Below, piece after piece: positions 55,172 through 64,000 of a stretch of 64,000 nucleotides of DNA (within the stretch, counting starts at the first letter, position 1; every line of letters starts with the position of its first letter). The stretch covers positions 2,170,001 to 2,234,000 of the forward strand of contig JAPYXD010000714.1 of assembly GCA_030998225.1 (NCBI GenBank), given 5' to 3'. Source of the stretch: Diplolepis rosae (Eukaryota > Arthropoda > Insecta > Hymenoptera > Diplolepididae). The notes under the pieces were generated by a model that made no database searches, was not told the origin of the DNA, and saw only the letters and a program-made list of their open reading frames with translations. The position numbers and the translations under genes are program-made.

Positions 55172-55506
55172 CATGTGCGTCGCGTTTCATATATAATTTA
55201 TTTTGTGTATTTGCGAGAAAAATTAAGTGTTCTTCAAGTTATATTCAAGAATGGATTTCCCAGAAAATAGTGCAAGTGTTCTATTCAAATTGTTGAATAG
55301 GAATAACATTCTGGAAGTCGGATTTCGTACCTTTATGGTCGACTATCCTAAAAGCGATGATGAAATGAAAAATCTTGTCGAAGATGAAAAAGTAATCGCA
55401 TTAAAATGGCCACAATGCAAAATTTCAGAAGCAGCAACAATGAGAGAGCGACTCAAAAATACAGAATGGGATTTTTTGGTTGCGAAGGTCATCGCCTATG
55501 GTTGGT

Positions 55507-57177
55507 AAGTCGTTACATTATGTGTATTTTTTTAAAGTACAAAATTTAAATATAATTATTGGTGAAATTTTGCCATTCATATTATTCTTGCGAAAAATAT
55601 GGATCAAACAAAAAATCTTTAATTTTGAATTCACCTGTTTTTATAACCTAGAAATCTTTTAAATCACTTTGAATGTATAATAAGAACCTTGAATTTCAAT
55701 TATCTTTATAATGGGTCTTTAGGGACCTTAAAAACTTGAAAACATCAAATTCATCTCAACTTTTTTATAATCTCCAAAATTTATTTCACGGGAGGTTGGA
55801 ACCAATTGCTATCCTCGAAATTCGATCTCTTCATTTTACTCAACAAATATTGTAATTATAGATATTATATTATAGATATTTATTCGCCCGGTAGAGGTAT
55901 TAATTTTTCAAGCAGAATTGTGCGTAAAGAGCGAAAAAGCATCTAGTTTTATTATTTATTATGTAAAATGAGGAGATCGAATTTTGAGTTAGATTTTGAA
56001 TTCTTCGCTTTGTGCAAAAAGTATTTAAATAAAATATTTCTTCGATCTGTAGGTAAACTTCTATTTTAAAAAATATTAGCGCTAGACCAGAGTGAGAAGA
56101 TATCCATTTATAATATTCGTTAAGTAAAATATTGAATTTGAATTATGAGGTTATAATTTGAGCCCGACAACTTTTAACTTTGGTATTTTTTTTTTTTTCC
56201 TAAAATATTTATCTTTTTGAAATGTGAAAATTAGTATAAATATGAAGCGTATATTCTTATGTAATTTTCCTTAATAATTCCCGTAAAATAATTCCTGTAA
56301 GAATAGTCTATTTCTATAAATAAAGTAATGTAAATATATTTTTATAGCTTTTACTTAAAAATTTTTGTTCCTAAGGGTATGTGAGCCAAATTCTAACCTT
56401 AGAGTTCGATCTCTCCATTTTACTGAATAAATATTATAATTAGGTATTTTTTCGCTCTATAACGCTTCTATATGTTTGAAATAGAAGTTTGTCTACAGAG
56501 CAAAAAATATTTGATTTTAATACTTTGAGAATAAAACGCAGAAATCGAAATCTCACCATAAAAATCAATCTCTTCATATTACAAAGAAAGTATTGAAACC
56601 AGGAGTTGTTTTTTAAATTAACAAATATTAGAATTGCAAATTAAATCATTTTAAATGAAAATCTACTCCCTTTATCTGAGTTCGTTAAACATGATTAATT
56701 AAAAATCAAAAAGTCTATCCAATTATTTATTATTTCACTAATTGGTTTCAATTTCAAATTCGAACACTGTAATTTTACAATCATAAATTAAAAATTGTTG
56801 AGTTCTAAACGAGGTTTGAAATCTCCCAACTTTCAGCCCTTCATAGTTTATTATATTTTTTAATTTTTAAATATTAAGGTAAAAGTCCCAATTCCTGGTA
56901 GCCTTAAGAATTGTAGGAGTACATGGCCGTCCCAATATCTGGCCGTTGTTTCATACGGCCTACCATTCTTAAGGTGGCCAGGTATTAGGACTTTTACCTT
57001 ATTTAATGTAGAAGGATGCAAAGAAATGTGAAATTTAAGAATATATATAGACGACTCTAATATAGAATTTTGAAAACGTGGAATACTTTAAATAAATTTT
57101 TAATCAACCTAATCTAAAATGAAAGGAAGTTTAAGAATTAAAAAAAAAGTGTCTCAGCAATGTCTAATAAATAGGCT
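55507..57177. other. Large first intron of the BEN gene
   Basis: AT-rich intron without supportable genes. It contains a 125-bp MITE at 56876-57000 and diverged repeats of the phrase ATCTCTTCATTTTACTCAAC/AAATATTATAATTA (about 55826 and 56409). Confidence 0.5.
56876..57000. mobile_element. Small MITE in the BEN gene intron
   Basis: The TIRs are AAGGTAAAAGTCCCAATTCCTGG and its near complement (CCAGGTATTAGGACTTTTACCTT). A second internal inverted pair is GGCCGT..ACGGCC. A 3-bp ATT flanks both ends (56873-56875 and 57001-57003). Confidence 0.75.
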
Positions 57178-57740
57178 TTTTACATTTCGATCTGCAGAGT
57201 TCACCGAAATGGTTACAAAAAAGTTCAATATGCAAAAATTCAATACTTTAGAACCGACAAGGAGTAAAAGGAATTTGCGCCACAAGAAACACTTTCCTGA
57301 TTTCGTAACCGATATTGAAAAGGCAAATGAGAAGCAAGAGGTATGTTTTTTAATTCCTTCGTATTTCTTCAAATATATAAACCTATTACAAGTCAAATTT
57401 ATCAGGAATATAATTATACAATATTGATAAAAGAAATTGAATGTATTATGTTTATTTTAAATATTTATATCCTCTAATTAATAGGAACCTAATAAGGAGC
57501 GGAAACGAAAGAAAGTTGTTACACAACTCATAGAAGGAAAGGATCAACCCCGAAAATTATTAAACGAGATAAACGGAGAAAAATCCAGAAGAAAAGTAGT
57601 ACAAGTAAGTTCGTTAAATATTTTTATGTTAATATATCAATAGTCATCGAAATATTGTTTGATTCCCAGAAGTTGACGCGTCTTCTGAAGTGGACCCCTT
57701 TCTTTATTTCCTTTTATTATATAAAGATTTAGCTTTACAT

Positions 57741-57985
57741 CAGGGCCGAATTTATCGACGAGGGTGACCTGGGCAAACTAGAATAACCGCTCCTCCCCTC
57801 TATTACTTCACAAATGTACTTATACATGTTTTTATACTATAAAAATAAATTTCGATTTTGAGGTATTGAAAATTTATATTTAAGAATTTTGAAGAAAAAT
57901 GTACATAAACCCTTATTTTTGCCGCTCTCTTTGAGGTGCCGCCCTGGGCAGCTGCCCATGTCGCCCTTGTGCAAATTCGTCCCTA
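57741..57985. mobile_element. hAT-type MITE in the BEN gene intron
   Basis: The left end is CAGGGCCGAATTTATCGACGA and the right end complements TAGGGACGAATTTGCACAAG. The flanks are CTTTACAT (57733-57740) and CTTCACAT (57986-57993), an 8-bp duplication with one mismatch. Confidence 0.75.
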
Positions 57986-59258
57986 CTTCACATACTTCGA
58001 TTAGGTTTCTTTGAATTTGTGTTCATTGAATCATATCTTAGCGAATATTTCGGATTTCTGTCTCACATTTCATTAGAAGACAAATTTGTCTTTGGGCCAT
58101 ATCATATACATACAATTCAGGAGTAGTAATTTGCTCTGATGTCAACATTAGACAGCTTTAATATGCATACTTTTATCAAAATATAAATTTATTATTGGAT
58201 TACAGTTCGCTCTTGAAGAATCAGAAGACTCGGACGATAACGGTGGTTTAAGGTGCGATAAAAATAAGCTCATTGACAAACTCGAAATAATGAAAATCGA
58301 GAATGAGCGGTTGAAAAAGGAACTCACAAATTATCGCAAAGCCGACGAAGTACATAAAAGTGAATATCTTTTTATCATTTTTAAAGGAGATTTTGATTAT
58401 ATTTTAGAAGATCAAATAAACATTTCTATCCCTTTCAATTTTTGTGGTAATTTTATAAATGTGTATTCTGCTTGATCTAGATTTGGTGGAAATCGATTCC
58501 CTCGCATGGAGTGTAAAAAATAGACTCATGCAACTGGACACCATAACTGCTCAAACAGTGTTTAACGCGCAACAGAGTGAAAGAAAAAAAAACGCTCAGC
58601 AACCATTCTATGACTACGAAACAGACACAGATGTTGAAAGTAATTTTCCGAATAACCTACTCGATTCTCCAGTAGGTGTGAATACTATTTCCGTTGTTAA
58701 TGAGCCAATGAAGCAAACAGAATTTATGGTTGATGATCGATCATCATCGGAAATCGAAAAAATAGACCTCAATATACAATCAGTAAATATAAAATTTTAT
58801 GATTAGTCAAATTGTAAATGTTCTTAGAGAAACAAACAAATGCTTCCAATTTCTGATTGTACAAGGATTTGAAATTGAAGATTACGCAATTTTTAAGACT
58901 AACCTTAAGACTAACAGTTGAAAAGGAAAACATAGGACGGGAATAAACTGTTCTTTTGTTTTTCCAGAATTCGCACAGTAATTCATTGGATGAAAGTGGT
59001 GCTGGGCGTCACTGAAATGAATTTTCAGACATGAGTGAAGAAATGGACGTATGTAAACAATGGCCAAGTTAAATAAGTGTGAACTATTGGCATTATCATA
59101 AAATTGAATATGTATTTTAATTTTTCAAAATTCTTTTCAAATTCAATACTTATCGGTTTCAGGTTGAAAGGAGCAATTATGAAAATCATGAAAAACGTCT
59201 TCAGGATAAACGAAGGAATAGCGAGAAAATAATTTCAAACAGTCAGAAAGAACTTGAA

Positions 59259-60912
59259 GAGTCAAATCTGGGTGTAAGTTTTTGTGAATAGATGTTTTAC
59301 ATTTTCATTTTAAAATACAGAAGTAGTGTATTCAAAGATTAATCGATTGGTATATTTTCAGGGCGATAAAAAATATATTAAGATAGGTCCAAAACTCTGC
59401 AGTTACACAGCTGTGTCTAACTGTAACAGAAGAAGCATAACCAAGTACACAGCTTAATTGGCGGGGATCGTCTTCACAAAAGAGGAATCGGCAACATCAT
59501 CTTTAACTGGCAGTCAGTCTAATGCCAATAAAAAAAGTACTGCATCTAATGTACCAAATAAATTAAATCCGGAGTCAGTAGAAATTATGATGCGTAAATC
59601 ATGCAAACATCTAAATAAATTAAATCTGTTTTAAAAACTATACAAAATTTCTGCTTATGAAAAATTAGGTGCACAATTAAATTTCATATTTTTATATGCG
59701 ATTCTTTCTTTTTGACAGAACTCATGATCTCTATTTTTGGAGACAAGCCGGATCACAGGGCACTCTTCCGAACTAGCTTGCGCAACAAGTGCAGTAACGC
59801 CAGAGGTCGTGCACGAAAGCCTTTAAATGATATTTAATTTTTTTCATATTCTAAATATGATCTACGTGATGAAACTCGTTTGTGATTCAAAAACCCCGTT
59901 GGGTTTTTAAGAATTTAGTACAAAGTTTAAATTGTGATCTTGACATTAACTTTAGCTTTAAGCTTAACTTGTTTGTGATTCGAAAGCCCCATTTGGATTT
60001 TTCAAAATGAAGTGCAAAGTTTAAATTATAATCTTCAGTTGAACTGTAATTTTAACTTCAACACATTTGTGATGCGAAAGCCCCGTTGGGTTTTTAAAAA
60101 TAAGAAAATATTAAATTTTTTCGATTAAGGGCGATGGAATATTTCCTCATTTCTTATTTAAGTCTTAACTTTTCTAGTGATCAAAATGCGCAAACATCTA
60201 TTTTTTTGGAACTTAGAAGAGAGGCTGGAATAGAAGGAATAGCGCTATTTTTATTTTTTTTCTAAGAATGAGTTAGATGATTTATGGAAACGGAAAAAGT
60301 GAAATATTTTTTTGTCTACTTTTAATAAATATTTTACCTCTTTTCCGGAAAACTAAAAAAATAACGCCAGTTCAGCTATTTCAGCCTTTCTTCTAACTAA
60401 AAAAAAAATTGATATTTGCACATTTTGATCACTAAAAAACTTGAAACTGGAATGAGGTACGCTTATTAATTCCATCGTCCTTAATAAGCATTATTTGTTC
60501 TAGATAGGATCTAGCACTAGCTTATAAAACTCGTTTGATTCGAAAGCCCCGTGGGGATTTTAAAAATTAAATACAAAGTTAAAACTTTGTAATATTAAGT
60601 CAAACTTAAACTTTAAGTTCAACTCGTTTGCGATTGGAAATTCCCGTTAATTTTTTATTAAAATAAAACGTTTTAATTATGAAACAAAAAGTGTATTCGT
60701 TCTTTTAGGCTAATAAATTCATATTCTTAAGACCCTCAATACATTCTAACATCATTCTAACATTACGCGTGCAGCTCACATGATTAATTATAATTAATTA
60801 ATTAATTAAGGCCTGTCGTTTTCCTGTGGTCGCGAAAATACGACAGCAAAAAAATGACAGGAATAAAACGACATGCTTGTAATTTTATTCCTGTCATTTC
60901 TTTCCGTAAGGG
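59259..60912. repeat. Right terminal inverted repeat of element A
   Basis: Reverse complement of 38119-39786 with few differences. It starts inside the exon reading EESNLG of the BEN gene, covers its last introns and the BEN exons, then the CGAAAGCCCCGTTGGG-type phrases, the TTAATTAATTAA stretch, and the GACAGG/CCTGTC cluster at the terminus. Outside lies the CG duplication and the rest of element C. Confidence 0.85.
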
Positions 60913-61060
60913 CGTCCACATCCGATTTGTTTACATTGAACTATAAATTTATTTCTCTACATTAATTGCACCCACTCTTTCGTTAAATCACGAGTCGGAC
61001 GGTAGCCGTAGATCGTCTTTTGTTGCTGAGTAGAAACAAAGGATATATATTATAGCGAGT
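60913..61060 (-). pseudogene. Element C, rest of the C2H2 exon right of element A
   Basis: On the minus strand, an acceptor-like AATGTAG at about 60960 opens a frame reading IVQCKQIGCG up to the A insertion at 60914. This is the first half (CX4C) of the finger whose second half lies at 38118. The upstream start of C is not identified. Confidence 0.55.
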
Positions 61061-61489
61061 GTGATTTTATCGACGCAGGTTATAGACAAATCTACAGATC
61101 AATAGGATGATCAATATGACACTAGACGTGTGCATTTTGTCGGATCGAATGTCGAAAATTCGATTCGATTCGCCTTATTTGTCGGATCGGATGGTAGGGG
61201 ATCGATAGCCAGAACTCGAATTGAACAGAAAAAAATTTTGTCAGAAGAACGCTAATTTCAGAGCGTAATAATGTCAGCATGCAATGTAGGAAGACAAGAG
61301 TGGTGTATGGTTTCAAAAAAGCGTGAAAGTCGGTAAGGTAGGCAGGTTTTTAAAAAATAAAGAAACAGATGTTACGATGAATATATTTCTTATGAGGTTA
61401 CTAAAGTCAGCTAAAGTATTCTGCGAAAATATTATTTTGAATGCGAAAAAGTATTAGTGACGATTTTTCAAAGAGCTCGTCATTGTAAC
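61061..61489. other. Unassigned spacer between element C and the minisatellite
   Basis: Moderately AT-rich, with no supportable gene and a local run of TCGGATCGAAT-type words (about 61139-61200). The right end of element C (expected complement of CACTGCAAATCC) was not found here. Confidence 0.4.
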
Positions 61490-62845
61490 AAGTAAACCAG
61501 GTGATCTAAGTGCTTAAAATACACCTTCCTCAGGGAAGTTAAGCTGAGAACTGAAAATTAAGATACCTATTAGTTCATATTTTAGAGATCCCGTCATTTT
61601 GAAAATTATATTTAGTAGTCCAGGTGCTTAAAAAACATTTTCCTCAGGGAACTTAAGCTGGGAACTGAAATTAAGGATACCTGGATTATATTTTAGAGAT
61701 CCCGTCATTTTGGAAATTGTATCTAGTATTCCAGGTGCTTAAAAACCATCTTCGTCAGGGAACTTAAGCTGAGAACTGAAAATTAAGACACCTAGTACAT
61801 ATTTTAGAGATCCCGTCATTTTAAAAATTATATTTAGTAGTCAAAGTGCCTAAAATACATCTTCCTCAGGGAACTTAAGCTGAGAACTGAAAATTAAGAT
61901 ACCTAGTTCATATTTTATAGATCCTGTCATTTTGAAAATTATATTTAGTGGTCCAGGTTTTTAAAAAACATCTTCCTCAGGGAAATTAAGCTGAGAACTG
62001 AAAATTAAGATACCTAGTACATATTTTAGAGATCCCGTCATTTTAAAAATGATATTTAGTAGTACAAGTGCCTAAAATACATCTTCCTCAGGGAACTTAA
62101 GGTGTGAACTGAAATTTAAGATACCATGGTTTATATTTTAGAGATCCCGTCATTTTGAAAATTATATCTAGTAGTCCAGGTGCTTAAAAACCATATTCGT
62201 CAGGGAACTTAAGCTGAGAACTGAAAATTAAGATACCTAGTACATATTTTAGGGATCCCGTCATTTTAAAAATTATATTTAGTAGTCCAAGTGCCTAAAA
62301 TACATCTTCCTCAGGGAACTTAAGCTGAGAACTGAAAATTAAGATACCTAGTACATATTTTAGAGATCCCGTCATTTTAGAAAATTATATTTAGTAGTCC
62401 AAGTGCTTAAATACATCTTCCTCAGGGAACTTAAGCTGTGAACTGAAAATTAAGATACCTAGTTGATATTTTAGAGATCCCGTCATTTTGAACATTTTAT
62501 CTAGTAGTCCAGGTGCCTAAAATACACCTTCCTCAGGGAACTTAAGGTGAGAACTAAAATTTAAGATACCATGGTTCATATTTTAGAGATCCGGTCATTT
62601 TGAAAATTATATCTAGTAGTCCAAGTGCTTAAAAACCATATTCGTCAGGGAACTTAAGCTGAGAACTGAAAATAAGGATACCTAGTTCATATTTTAGAGA
62701 TCCCGTCTTTTCGAAAATAATATTTAGTAGTCCAGGTGCTTAAAAAAAATCTTCTTCAGGGAACTTAAGGTGAGAACTGAAAATTAAGATACCTCGTTTA
62801 TATTTTAGAGATCCTGTCATTTTGAAAATTATATCTAGTTGTATT
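61490..62845. repeat. Minisatellite block 1, about 111-bp unit
   Basis: About 12-13 direct units. The CTTCCTCAGGGAACTTAAG block recurs with the starts of its CAGGG at 61531, 61645, 61756, 61867, 61978, 62089, 62201, 62312, 62422, 62533, 62646 and 62757, i.e. spacings of 110-114 bp. Other parts of the unit are GAGAACTGAAAATTAAGATACC, TTTTAGAGATCCCGTCATTTT and TAGTAGTCCAGGTGCTTAAA. Confidence 0.95.
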
Positions 62846-64000
62846 TAAAAACCTAGACTACTAGATATAATTTTTAGAATGACTGGACCACTGAAATACC
62901 ATTCGGATATCTTAAATTTCAGTTCTCAGTTTAAGTTCCCTGAGGAAGATGTTTTTTAAGAACCTGGACTACTATATAATTTTCAAAATGACGAGATCTC
63001 TAAAATATGAACTAGGTATCAGAATGTTCAGTTCTCAGCTTACGTTCCCTGAGGAAGATGTATTTTGGGCACCTGGACTACTAGATATAATTTTCAAAAT
63101 AACGGGATCTCTAAAATATGAACAAGGTATCAGAATGTTCAGTTCTCAGCTTACGTTCCCTGAGGAAGATGTATTTTGGGCACCTGGACTACTAGATATA
63201 ATTTTCAAAATGACGGGATCTCTAAAATATGAACAAGGTATCAGAATGTTCAGTTCTCAGTTTAAGTTCCCTGAGGAAGATGTATTTTAGGTACTTGGAC
63301 TACTAGATATAATTTTTAGAATGACTGGACCACTGAAATACCATTCGGATATCTTAAATTTCAGTTCTCAGTTTAAGTTCCCTGAGGAAGATGTTTTTCA
63401 AGCACCTGGGCTACTATATAATTTTCAAAATAACGGGATCTCTAAAATATGAACTAGGTATCTTAAATTTCAGTTCTCAGTTTAAGTTCCCTGAGGAAGA
63501 TGTTTTTCAAGCACCTGGGCTACTAGATATAATTTTCAAAATAACGGGATCTCTAAAATATGAACAAGGTATCAGAATGTTCAGTTCTCAGCTTACGTTC
63601 CCTGAGGAAGATGTATTTTGGGCACCTGGACAACTAGATATAATTTTCAAAATGACGGGATCTCTAAAATATGAACTAGGTATCTTAATTTTCGGTTCTC
63701 AGCTTAAGTTCCCTGAGGAAGATGTATTTTAGGCACTTGGACTACTAGACATAATTTTTAGAATGACTGGACCACTGAAATACCATTTGGATATCTTAAA
63801 TTTCAGTTCTCAGCTTAAGTTCCCTGAAGAAGATGTTTTTTAAGCACCTGGACTACTATATAATTTTCAAAATGACGGGATCTCTAAAATATGTACTAGG
63901 TATCTTAATTTTCAGTTCTCAGCTTAAGTTCCCTGAGGAAGATGTATTTTAGGCACTTGGACTACTAGACATAATTTTTAGAATGACTGGACCACTGAAA
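62846..64000. repeat. Minisatellite block 2, inverted, with 442-bp higher-order unit
   Basis: The same unit in opposite orientation continues to the window end. A variant unit with AGAATGACTGGACCACTGAAA occurs at 62876, 63318, 63760 and 63980, giving spacings of 442, 442 and 220 bp, i.e. four and then two basic units. Because 111 is a multiple of three, long open frames with a 37-residue repeat appear by chance. Confidence 0.95.

Larger units (their letters stand above)
55251..59837 (+). pseudogene. Element A BEN-domain gene, about eight exons
   Basis: Divergent partner of the A transposase. Exon 1, 55251-55506 (donor GGTTG/GTAAGT), is an N-terminal domain with FPENSASVLFKLLNRNNILE. Later exons: 57178-57340 (acceptor CTGCAG, donor GAG/GTATGT), 57486-57604 (basic, donor CAA/GTAAGT), about 58206-58363 (coiled coil MKIENERLKKELTNYRK), about 58478-58800 (acidic), perhaps 58970, 59162-59273 (basic helix, donor GGT/GTAAGT), 59362-59632 and 59720-59837. 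The last two hold a BEN-like domain: IVFTKEE, SSLTGSQSNA, LNPESVEIMMRK, and LRNKCSNARGRARK at the end. BEN domains bind DNA or chromatin. A TAA at about 59454 inside the domain, present in both TIRs, breaks the frame unless splicing avoids it. Confidence 0.6.
38119..60912. mobile_element. Element A: giant CACTA-like transposon with 1.66-kb TIRs
   Basis: 22.8 kb between matching ends (12.5 kb without nested element B). Both termini read CCCTTACGGAAAGAAATGAC inward. Left arm 38119-39786 and right arm 59259-60912 are near-identical inverted repeats. The flanks fit a 2-bp CG target duplication. Removing A rejoins a C2H2 codon frame in element C, which supports these boundaries. A contains two divergent genes: a DDE transposase (minus) and a BEN-domain gene (plus). 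There is no DNA polymerase, ATPase or retroviral integrase gene, so it is not a Polinton/Maverick. Confidence 0.75.

Noticed and set aside
38119..60912. Polinton/Maverick or viral origin for the giant element
   Set aside because: The size and long TIRs suggested it, but there is no protein-primed DNA polymerase, integrase, packaging ATPase or capsid gene, and the genes present are a CACTA-like transposase and a BEN protein.
61490..62845. CRISPR-like array
   Set aside because: Units are about 111 bp without alternating spacers, and the context is clearly animal DNA.
62949..63732. Two 113-codon ORFs with a 37-residue repeat
   Set aside because: They lie in the minisatellite. The 111-bp unit is a multiple of three, so open frames arise automatically; there is no sign of selection or a start context.

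Overview
The window reads as AT-rich arthropod, most likely insect, nuclear DNA built almost entirely from transposable elements. The evidence is the mix of families (Ty3/Gypsy elements with env genes, an R1-type LINE, an I-like LINE with RNase H, mariner, a Penelope-like element, CACTA-like DNA transposons, MITEs and a minisatellite), split genes with GT-AG introns, and CACTA-type genes carrying BEN and CIDE-N-like domains. I see no ordinary host gene, no rRNA or tRNA gene and no CRISPR array. All family names come from motif reading, not database searches.

Layout, left to right. 1-1.24 kb: unassigned. 1.24-8.66 kb: a degenerate Ty3/Gypsy element with a gag rich in zinc knuckles, an in-register -1 frameshift site, two consecutive retropepsin domains, RT and RNase H, an integrase missing its core, and an envelope gene that resembles chuvirus-type glycoproteins. 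8.85-14.1 kb: a GC-rich R1-clade LINE whose ORF2 has lost the first half of its endonuclease. 14.95-17.56 kb: a fragment and two fold-back copies of one mariner family. 17.56-18.15 kb: a Penelope-like 3' end with a GIY-YIG domain and a hammerhead-like motif. 18.59-21.26 kb: a short TIR element next to a nearly complete CACTA-like transposase pseudogene (D). 21.28-28.5 kb: a second, 5'-truncated Gypsy element with an AT-hook linker, an ORF resembling a dsRNA-binding domain, and an env; three MITE-like insertions break it up.

29.65-61.06 kb is a nest of DNA transposons. The host of the nest is element C, on the minus strand. Its transposase gene is interrupted in an intron by an I-like LINE (31.2-36.4 kb) and in a zinc-finger codon by giant element A (38119-60912). 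A has 1.66-kb terminal inverted repeats and two divergent genes: a DDE transposase running left and a BEN-domain gene running right whose last exons lie inside the TIR. Between these two gene starts sits element B (44895-55171), with CACTG ends and a CAT target duplication. B carries a C2H2-finger transposase and a second gene starting with a CIDE-N-like domain. MITEs sit inside B in turn. The insertion order C, then A, then B, then MITEs can be read from the junctions.

From 61.5 kb to the window end lies a minisatellite of about 111 bp per unit, in two blocks of opposite orientation that meet near 62.84 kb. The right block shows a 442-bp higher-order period. Nearly every coding region has a stop or frameshift, so this looks like a heterochromatin-like graveyard. 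Some B and A exons look the best preserved and so the youngest.
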